Notes under the pieces: generated by a model
The model's database searches: none
Seen by the model: only the letters and a program-made list of their open reading frames with translations
Told to the model about the DNA's origin: nothing
Part shown: in pieces, positions 25,073 to 31,922 of the stretch
Position numbering within the stretch: position 1 is the stretch's first letter
Layout of the letters: each line of letters starts with the position of its first letter
Source of the DNA: Gammaproteobacteria bacterium
Lineage (GTDB): Bacteria > Pseudomonadota > Gammaproteobacteria > GCA-001735895
Direction: 5' to 3'
Length of the DNA stretch: 48,171 nt
Assembly: GCA_024229615.1 (NCBI GenBank)
Contig: JAAESG010000196.1
Location: 1-48,171 of the forward strand
Translations under genes and position numbers: made by a program

Positions 25073-27094
25073 TTAATGTTTTGCCTCTATAGCCGAATGT
25101 ATTCCTACATCTACAACAGGTATGTAAACTTCCGCAATATCAACGGGCATCGAATCATCCTTATTCCTGGTTTTATCAATGCGTAGTTCCTGTTCTACGG
25201 CCTTGAGTACCTGCTCAAACATCCGCAGATAACGAGGATCTTCTATTTCTGCAGCCTCGGTAACCAGGCTATCATCCCTTCGATCACTCTTCAGATTACT
25301 ATCGGTTACCACGGCCTCCGCAATCTCTAGCAATTGTGATTTATCCTGCTCGGAAAGAGCGCCAATATCCTCTCCCTTGCTGACGATAAATTCTTTGAAA
25401 ATTCTCATCAGGATAAACTCGATATCTATTTTATCGATAAGGGAATCTACAACACTACCGTAAACCGTTGGGAAAAACTCCTCGTAGGATTCTTTAAATT
25501 CTCTCGAGAGTAAGGTTTTTTCCTGCTCAATTTCCAGAACAAAATCCCCGGACTCCTCAAGATCAATCTGCTGCTGAATCGAAGCTCGCAATTTCGGACG
25601 ACTCGAATAGCCATACTGTCGCATGATTATTCGCATTACCCTCGCCATCAGAAACGGTGCATTTTTGCGCGCATACCAGATAATTCCCCAAACGACCTTG
25701 CGCGCCTTACTATCGAGCGAGAACAACAGGAAATAGTAGAACTGAAACAACCGATCCCACTCAATTTTCCGTTTTGGTACATTTGGTTCATTCTTCACAC
25801 TAGAGATAAAACCCTTTATCCGAATTGCAAAATTCTCCCAGCTGTAAATTTTCTCGATAAGCTCCAAATATCCGGCGTGTAACTCGGTCCGGGTCATGTT
25901 TTTGGGTAAAAGATTTGTCGTGCCGGGGTTTCCATAGTAGCGGCCTTCCTTGTTTCCTTTTAGAAGCCTGCCATCGTCTTTCATCCGTTGCCAAAGACGG
26001 GTTCCGGGAGGCGCCATTAAAACTCGAATCGATGGAACTACGAGGTGTGCGTCCTGGACAAATTCGAATTGCTCTTCGAATATATCCTTCTCGTCCTGAT
26101 CAAATCCCACGATAAGGGAACCGCGCACGGCCATACCATAAGATTGAATCTTTCGGATATCCTGAACCAGATTACTACGAAAGTTTTGTGGTTTGTTTGT
26201 TTCTTTAAGGCTCTCCTTGTTGGGCGACTCGATTCCAACAAAGATTTCCACAAAATTCGCATCAGCCAGTAATTGCAGAATATCCTCACTATTGGCGATA
26301 TTGATCGTGGCCTCACTGGCAAACGCCAGTGGATGCTCCAGTGTCCTATTGAATTCGATAAGCCGTTTTAGTAGCTCTTTGGCGAAACTTCGGTTGCCGT
26401 AAAAATTATCATCACAAAACACAATTCTGCGCACCCCAATTTTCTGCAGATTAGCAACCTCCTCGACGACTGTTTCAACCGGTTTATGGCGGTATCCGAG
26501 GCCAAAAAGATAACTGACATCGCAGAATTCGCAATCAAATGGGCACCCCCTTGAGGTCTGTACCGCACCGACCAGATAGTGATCTTTCAAATGTGCCACG
26601 GAGTCCCAATCAGGTGGAGTTGTCAATGAAAGGTCGAGAGGTTTAACCTGACGATACTTCTTCTGATAATTGCCGTTCTCCCAGTCCTCGAGGAATTGGG
26701 GCCAGGTCAATTCGGCCTCTCCCAGAAACAGGATATCGAAATCATCGTAATGATTTTGTGGTGCGCTAGAGATACCCGGACCACCGATGGCAACCAGGAT
26801 ATCCAGGCTTCGAAAATATTTTGCGACTTCATGCGCGCGTGGCAGATGAACCGTGTACCCGGTAATTCCCACAAGGTCATAGGAACTGGCATCGGGTTTT
26901 GTCTCGACAAGACCCTGAACTGACTCATCCCATAAATCTACATGATAATCATCAGGCGTCAGTCCGGCTACTGTTGCTATATGTAGCGGCATTAAAAAGC
27001 TTGAAACCTTTGAAAAAGGAAGCTTTAGATATGCCTGGTCCTGTGTCAGATCGAAGCGCAATGGCAAAGGTGCTACTAATAGAATCCGTTTCAT
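25073..27094 (-). CDS. Cobalamin-type (B12-binding) radical SAM protein, paralogue of the one at 10148
   Basis: The 673-residue protein shows an N-terminal B12-binding-like domain (about 1-145: LPLHIATVAGL is replaced here by MPLHIATVAGL, then DLVGITGY, AIGGPG). A radical SAM core has Cys184-x3-Cys188-x2-Cys191 (GCPFDCEFCD), then a DUF4070-like segment (TNLLPKNMTRTELHAGYLEL) and a long unassigned C-terminus of about 200 residues. The match to the protein at 10148-12130 extends through all parts, so they are paralogues. GAGGAG 7 nt before the ATG gives strong initiation. It lies between the methyltransferase and the small synthase in the same direction. Related class B enzymes methylate sp3 or sp2 carbons or build rings; a tailoring step on the lipid is inferred. 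Confidence 0.83.
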   Translation of the reverse strand: MKRILLVAPLPLRFDLTQDQAYLKLPFSKVSSFLMPLHIATVAGLTPDDYHVDLWDESVQGLVETKPDASSYDLVGITGYTVHLPRAHEVAKYFRSLDILVAIGGPGISSAPQNHYDDFDILFLGEAELTWPQFLEDWENGNYQKKYRQVKPLDLSLTTPPDWDSVAHLKDHYLVGAVQTSRGCPFDCEFCDVSYLFGLGYRHKPVETVVEEVANLQKIGVRRIVFCDDNFYGNRSFAKELLKRLIEFNRTLEHPLAFASEATINIANSEDILQLLADANFVEIFVGIESPNKESLKETNKPQNFRSNLVQDIRKIQSYGMAVRGSLIVGFDQDEKDIFEEQFEFVQDAHLVVPSIRVLMAPPGTRLWQRMKDDGRLLKGNKEGRYYGNPGTTNLLPKNMTRTELHAGYLELIEKIYSWENFAIRIKGFISSVKNEPNVPKRKIEWDRLFQFYYFLLFSLDSKARKVVWGIIWYARKNAPFLMARVMRIIMRQYGYSSRPKLRASIQQQIDLEESGDFVLEIEQEKTLLSREFKESYEEFFPTVYGSVVDSLIDKIDIEFILMRIFKEFIVSKGEDIGALSEQDKSQLLEIAEAVVTDSNLKSDRRDDSLVTEAAEIEDPRYLRMFEQVLKAVEQELRIDKTRNKDDSMPVDIAEVYIPVVDVGIHSAIEAKH

Positions 27095-27196
27095 GTCGTG
27101 GCTCCTCGTTTTACAAAGTTTAAGTTGTTATATAAGAATGAAATCATAGCTTTACCCCAATAGAGGATATATGTACATGCAATGCCGCTCATCCCA

Positions 27197-28003
27197 TTAA
27201 TCGCTCTTACGACAGGATGCCAGTAAATAGTATTTCACATCTGGTACCCGCAAATAAGTGTGATGAAGACGGTTTTTCAATTCTTCCGCGTTGATCAGGC
27301 CTTCTAGAAACTCCTGATGGAAATAATTCACTGCATGCCAATAATGCCGATGCCAACTTTGTTCTGTTGCGTCTTCAACCTGTACTCGGCCGAATCCAGC
27401 ATCCTGAAGAAGGTGTTCGTATTCGGCTAAATCCTCGATATAGTTTTGTTCGGTTCGGGTCTCACGACGTCCTTCGGCTTCCCGTGTCATCAGGAAATCA
27501 CTTAAGACGAGAGTCCCACCAGGTTTTAAGACTCTCAGTGCCTGTTCGAGGAACTGTCGTCGCGTAAAAAAGTGAAAGGCGGCTTCAACACAAATGATGT
27601 TATCCAGACTTTCGTTGGGGAACGTCAGTTCTGTTGCACTCATTAACTTAAAGTCACAAGCAGGTGCATTTATGCGCGCTAATTCCAGCTGTTTTTCTGA
27701 AATGTTTATGCCGACGATCTTCTCGGGGGAGAAATGCCTTGAAAGAAATGCGGTGGTTTCGCCTTTTCCGCAGGCTACGTCCAGGATGTTACCCTGCGTG
27801 TCAGGTAAGAATGCAAGAAGCTTTGTCATCAAATTTTCACAGGCTTCCTTTTGGTTCTCGGTATCTACTTCCCAATAACCGAAATTTAAAAAATCGCTGT
27901 GTCCATAGTAGTCATTGACATCGGTCCAATCGCATAATTGATCGTAACGATTTATGATGTAGTCTTCCATTTCTCCTGCTTCATTCATTAAAACAGCCCC
28001 CAT
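27197..28003 (-). CDS. SAM-dependent methyltransferase (class I)
   Basis: The 268-residue protein has SAM motif I ILDVACGKGETT near residue 75, motif II IVGINISEKQLELAR, motif III DNIICVEAAFHFF and the post-motif VLKPGGTLVLSDF. The upstream helix (FLNFGYWEVDTENQKEACENL) is typical of small-molecule and lipid C- or O-methyltransferases. It resembles the C-terminal domain of the 777-residue fusion protein at 31923-34256 (shared ACENL, AFxPD, CGxGxTTxFL). The ATG at 28003 has AGGT 5-6 nt upstream; internal ATGs at codons 6 and 12 are less likely alternatives. It is the first gene of the minus-strand group leading into the small synthase, 102 nt before the radical SAM gene. Confidence 0.85.
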   Translation of the reverse strand: MGAVLMNEAGEMEDYIINRYDQLCDWTDVNDYYGHSDFLNFGYWEVDTENQKEACENLMTKLLAFLPDTQGNILDVACGKGETTAFLSRHFSPEKIVGINISEKQLELARINAPACDFKLMSATELTFPNESLDNIICVEAAFHFFTRRQFLEQALRVLKPGGTLVLSDFLMTREAEGRRETRTEQNYIEDLAEYEHLLQDAGFGRVQVEDATEQSWHRHYWHAVNYFHQEFLEGLINAEELKNRLHHTYLRVPDVKYYLLASCRKSD

Positions 28004-28193
28004 AAGTTACCTGTAGCCAGTAGTCGTCCAGCGTAATGAATTTTTTATCGTTACCGAGGCCTGATTGAAAGGCTCTAGATAAATAAACACCATGAATATA
28101 TAGTTTTTATCAAAGCCCCGTTACTAACTTATTAATTTCTTATACAGGGAACGAATATCTCGATCGATAATTCAACAAACCAATCATACTTTA

Positions 28194-28216
28194 ATACCAT
28201 GCTCCAGTAATGGTAT
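28194..28216. repeat. Inverted repeat ATACCAT-N9-ATGGTAT
   Basis: Perfect 7-bp arms are separated by nine bases in the gap upstream of the methyltransferase. On the minus strand it is followed by TATTAAAG, too poor a T-run for a firm terminator call. A regulator site is equally possible. Confidence 0.35.
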
Positions 28217-28311
28217 CACCCGAATGGGTTAAATACCTGGCAATTTAAGCCTGATAAACACTAGTTTATGCAAGGATAATTACTTGGATTTACCCTCATA
28301 AAAAGGTAGGT

Positions 28312-28325
28312 TAAGGCCTGCCTTA
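28312..28325. repeat. Short palindrome TAAGGC-CT-GCCTTA
   Basis: Six-base perfect arms flank a two-base centre, the shape of an operator half-site pair rather than an RNA hairpin. It lies about 110 nt after the HlyD-like gene's stop in transcription order. Confidence 0.3.
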
Positions 28326-28432
28326 CGCGGATTTGTATGTATCTGAAAAAATATGAGTTGTACTGGGGAATTAGCCAGGTACAGGCTTGGTAGTGCCATT
28401 CTGAGGTGAAATCACCGATGGTTCCGTCTAAA

Positions 28433-30706
28433 TCACGGCAGCCAGGACCAAACATCTACCCTGAAAAAGCGCAGTACCGGTCTTGCGAGTGCCTTCCATA
28501 AAATTCCATTTTTCACAATGATACGTGCCGATCCCGACATCCCTGGAACCAGATTTTCCTGGTACTCATACAGGTTGGCATAAATTCGAATCTTCCTATC
28601 CTCTTCGTGACGTTGAATCTGCTTAAGCTGTGCTTCGCGATCTGTACGAATTAGATCAATCTCGAAATCTGCTGCATCTATTGCCGTGTTTGATACGTAG
28701 CGGACTTCACCCTCCAGAAGTCGCCCATCCAGTCCTCGTAGACGAACCTTAATAGGCATCCCTGGCCTGATTTGGCCAACAGCAGATTCTTCGGCAGCAA
28801 TCTCGACTTGCAATGATGTCGTGTCGTGGATGATCAGAATTAGATCACCTGCTTCTACAGTCTGACCAACACGTTCCTGGACATTTGATGTCACCACTTG
28901 TCCCGCTACGGTGGTTCGAATTTCACGTAAAGAATACATCTCATTGTAATGTCGCAGTAACGCCTCAAGCCTTTCCATATTGGCTTTGAGTGCACGAATT
29001 TCAGGGTCTCTGGCACCCTTAATAAGCTTTAAGTTATTTGCTTTAGATGCTGCAAGATTACTGGCCGCTTCATCTCGATTCCGGCGTGCAAGACTTAGTG
29101 CCTGTGCACTGGTATGATTATCCTTTTCCAGCTTATTATATCGTACAACCTCTGATCGGTAGTATTCAAGCTGAACTCCATATGTTCTAACCTGCTCCCT
29201 GGCAATCGTAAGATCTTCTCTACGGACCCCGGATTTGAGGAGTTCGAGATCAGCTCTGGACCGCTCAAGCTCGGCTTGTGTTGTCGCGACGTTTACCTTC
29301 TCCTGGCGTCCTGCCATAGTGACGATGAGCCCCCCCTCCTCAACCCAATCACCTTCGGTGATATGAACCTCCAGGATTTCATCGTTTAACTGTGCTCGAA
29401 TTCCGTGCTGTTTGGCAGGTATTAACCTGGCTTTACCTCCAATCTCGTAGTTGTAGGGTATGAATCCCATGGCTACGACAATTCCGAGAAATGACAAACG
29501 TAACAACCATCTGGTAAATTGGCGACCAATTGTTTTTACTAAAAATTGATGCCATTTCATATTTGGCAATTTATCATTGATTGAATCCCTGAACCACAAA
29601 ACTAACAAAGTGGCCGCAATCAATACTCCGAGACCTTCTAATCGGGATATGACTAGCCAGCTTAATAGTCCTATTATGATTAAAAACCATAAGAACTGAA
29701 ATACATATATACTCAGCCCATACAGTCGCAACCAAAACCTCTGGTGATCGCTACAGGCTCTGGGGCCTGGCTTATAGGTAACAAAAGCTCGAGCTTCTGC
29801 CATTGCCCAGTCCCTAAGATTTGCGGTGCGAAACAGGTAAGCCAAGATAATGTATCCATCACCTTTTCCGAAAATGTTAGCCATTACCAGAAACCCAAAA
29901 AATGAGCTCAGTATCAGCAGTAAATATGTCATTGAAAGCACCGAGTATTCCGGAGCCAACATCCATGCAATTGTTGCCATAGACGCGAATACAAGATTGA
30001 CCCAAAGACGTATGGACATCATCGTCCACCTGCCACGCCTAGACATTTTGCTCAGCACGTTCTGATTTTCACAATAGAAATATGGGAAAATATGTCGGAA
30101 GAAGAAAACACCAAAACAACCAATGTTCCCACCATAATTACGACTGGCAGCACCAACCAGTATTTCACGAGGCAAGGTAACGAGAAAAGTATTGCCCAGT
30201 ACCAGGATCAGAATCCATTGCAGTGCATCATCTGAAACCAGAGTAAGCTGGTTTATCCAGTAGTCTGAAAAATTGATAAGAGCGGTAATCGCAATCGTAG
30301 CCAATGCAAGCGCAGGAACTACAACAATTGGGTGAATCACCCAGCCAATCAGATCGGCGAGCAGATCAAAACGACTATTTAGGACGGGGTTTGCTCTGTG
30401 CCAGGATTTTCCCGGAGTCGGCGCCAGAGAAATCCTGTATTCAGAATCATCGGGAGGTTTAACCAGGCCTAATTCAATTATGTGGTTAAGAAATTCCCTG
30501 AGTTGCCTTTTCTGTAGTTCCCTACCAAAACGACTAGAGTAATCGCGACGAATTTCCTCCAGTGAACGAGTACCGTCCATTTGCTTGAGTAGATATATTT
30601 CTCCACGACTGCATTCAAACCGTTGACTCGATGTTTTATCAACAATAACAAAACGCTTTGGCCCGATTTTTAATATTTCAGGTTGTCGACACAGGCTGGG
30701 CTGCAT
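28433..30706 (-). CDS. PqqD-like / degenerate M50 / HlyD-type membrane fusion protein
   Basis: The 757-residue protein has three parts. Residues about 10-90 look like a PqqD-type winged helix. Residues about 115-420 are a multi-span membrane region of the M50 peptidase class with PYFYC and the NIFGKGDGY motif (Asp283). Residues about 425-757 are a HlyD/RND-adaptor-like region: a lipoyl half (NDEILEVHITEGDWVEEGGLI), a coiled coil (about 475-590), the second half (TTVAGQVVTSN, VGQTVEAGDLI) and a beta-barrel. Where zinc metalloproteases have HExxH this protein has Arg180-Glu-Ile-Leu-Val184, so catalysis is unlikely. Related fusion proteins work with ABC or RND exporters, but no transporter gene is in view. 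Export or membrane handling of the lipid is inferred. Confidence 0.8.
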   Translation of the reverse strand: MQPSLCRQPEILKIGPKRFVIVDKTSSQRFECSRGEIYLLKQMDGTRSLEEIRRDYSSRFGRELQKRQLREFLNHIIELGLVKPPDDSEYRISLAPTPGKSWHRANPVLNSRFDLLADLIGWVIHPIVVVPALALATIAITALINFSDYWINQLTLVSDDALQWILILVLGNTFLVTLPREILVGAASRNYGGNIGCFGVFFFRHIFPYFYCENQNVLSKMSRRGRWTMMSIRLWVNLVFASMATIAWMLAPEYSVLSMTYLLLILSSFFGFLVMANIFGKGDGYIILAYLFRTANLRDWAMAEARAFVTYKPGPRACSDHQRFWLRLYGLSIYVFQFLWFLIIIGLLSWLVISRLEGLGVLIAATLLVLWFRDSINDKLPNMKWHQFLVKTIGRQFTRWLLRLSFLGIVVAMGFIPYNYEIGGKARLIPAKQHGIRAQLNDEILEVHITEGDWVEEGGLIVTMAGRQEKVNVATTQAELERSRADLELLKSGVRREDLTIAREQVRTYGVQLEYYRSEVVRYNKLEKDNHTSAQALSLARRNRDEAASNLAASKANNLKLIKGARDPEIRALKANMERLEALLRHYNEMYSLREIRTTVAGQVVTSNVQERVGQTVEAGDLILIIHDTTSLQVEIAAEESAVGQIRPGMPIKVRLRGLDGRLLEGEVRYVSNTAIDAADFEIDLIRTDREAQLKQIQRHEEDRKIRIYANLYEYQENLVPGMSGSARIIVKNGILWKALARPVLRFFRVDVWSWLP

Positions 30707-30969
30707 ACGCTATTTGACTAAGTATTTCCTTCGAGAGACCACAGTGTATATTATGGCTAGGTGATGTTGTATACAATATAGCACAGGATTCTAATCCGCT
30801 TGTTATGCTTAACCTGTTGATCTATTTGTAAAAGGAACCCAGACAATCAATATTCTGTATTTGCTGGAACGAATCTGGGGAAAGCCAGGGAATACACATA
30901 AAGATGAAGTATGTACCGCTCATGCAAACCTGCCTTGAGTGTAGCTCGAATTAATTCAAGGACTATGAT
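30707..30969. promoter_or_regulatory. Divergent gap between the HlyD-like and TPR genes, with a TTGTATACAA palindrome
   Basis: No gene is visible in this 263-nt region. A perfect 10-bp palindrome TTGTATACAA lies at 30767-30776, 61 nt before the minus-strand start and about 194 nt before the plus-strand start. Its shape resembles GntR- or TetR-type operators. The TPR gene start at 30970 has AAGGA 8 nt upstream. Confidence 0.4.
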
Positions 30970-31884
30970 ATGGACGAATTTATCCCCCGTCTAAAAGACG
31001 TTAGCACTGGCAATTTGTCGCGATTGCAAGTTGTACAGGCGTATGTGGAAAAGGGCGAAATTGCGCAGGCTCTCGCCGAATGCTTATTGATAATTGAACA
31101 TGACCCTGAGTTCGCACTGGGGCATTTGTTCCTTGCATGGATAAATCTTATAGGAGGAAGAAATGATGAGGCGATCGAGGCATGCAAACTAGCACTGCAT
31201 CTTGATCAAACAGCATCCAAGGCATATTTAATTCTAGCTTACATTGATGCAGAAAATAGTGATCTTGAAAGTGCGATCGCCAGATGTAAGCTTGCAATTG
31301 AAAATGATCCTGAGGATTGCTTCGCATATCTCATGTCAGGCAACTATTATGTTGAGATGAAAAATCACACACAAGCGATTATCTGTTTCCAAAATGCGGT
31401 GAAAATCAATACCCAACTTCCAATTGCACATTTAAAATTGGCCAGCGTTTTATTAGATCAAGGCAATGAGTATGAAGCGTTGCTCGAAGTGAATAAATCA
31501 TTGCAGCTCAATCCGACAGCTGCTCGTTCACACCAGCTGCTGGGCGATCTTTATTTTGCCAAGAAGAAATTTAATATTGCTCTTAAGGAATACAAAAAGG
31601 CGGTTGAGCTCAACCCACAACTCAATGATGGATACCAAAAAATTGGCGAGACTTACCTTAAGCTCGGACAATTTGGGTTGGCATTGCCCAGTTTTCGCCA
31701 GGCGATTATGATAAACCCGAAATCCGCTGAAGCACATTATTGCCTTGGAATGATTTATACAGAGTTTGGTTGGGAAAAGACGGCGCTCGATGAATATATG
31801 GCGGCCCTCGATCTGGATCCGGAAATCCCATCACTTCATCCTGGAACTGCCGCACTATATGACAAGTTCAAGTCGAATAATTAA
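30970..31884 (+). CDS. Tetratricopeptide-repeat (TPR) protein
   Basis: The 304-residue protein is made almost entirely of TPR units, about seven from residue 50 to 290. Examples are GRNDEAIEACKLALHLD, NHTQAIICFQNAVKIN, KKFNIALKEYKKAVELNPQ, and GQFGLALPSFRQAIMINPKSAEA. It has no signal peptide or membrane span, so it is probably a cytoplasmic scaffold or adaptor. AAGGA lies 8 nt before the ATG. The next gene on the same strand starts 38 nt after its stop, so they form a two-gene unit. Inside a synthase locus a protein like this could hold tailoring enzymes together, but that is inference. Confidence 0.88.
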   Translation: MDEFIPRLKDVSTGNLSRLQVVQAYVEKGEIAQALAECLLIIEHDPEFALGHLFLAWINLIGGRNDEAIEACKLALHLDQTASKAYLILAYIDAENSDLESAIARCKLAIENDPEDCFAYLMSGNYYVEMKNHTQAIICFQNAVKINTQLPIAHLKLASVLLDQGNEYEALLEVNKSLQLNPTAARSHQLLGDLYFAKKKFNIALKEYKKAVELNPQLNDGYQKIGETYLKLGQFGLALPSFRQAIMINPKSAEAHYCLGMIYTEFGWEKTALDEYMAALDLDPEIPSLHPGTAALYDKFKSNN

Positions 31885-31922
31885 AGCTCGTATAGATCAG
31901 AAATACTACCTTTCCTGTAAAA

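Larger units (their letters stand above)
28004..28432. promoter_or_regulatory. 429-nt non-coding gap upstream of the methyltransferase, with inverted repeats
   Basis: No convincing gene is seen; a 64-codon frame overlapping the HlyD-like gene end was rejected. The gap should hold the end of the HlyD-like transcript and the promoter for the methyltransferase/radical SAM/synthase group. Notable are an inverted repeat ATACCAT-N9-ATGGTAT (28194-28216), a compact one TAAGGC-CT-GCCTTA (28312-28325), and a tight hairpin GGTGA-AA-TCACC (28405-28416). Confidence 0.5.

Noticed and set aside
28261-28455. 64-codon minus-strand frame overlapping the end of the HlyD-like gene
   Set aside because: It overlaps a well-supported gene by 23 nt, has no recognisable domain and lies in a region of inverted repeats.
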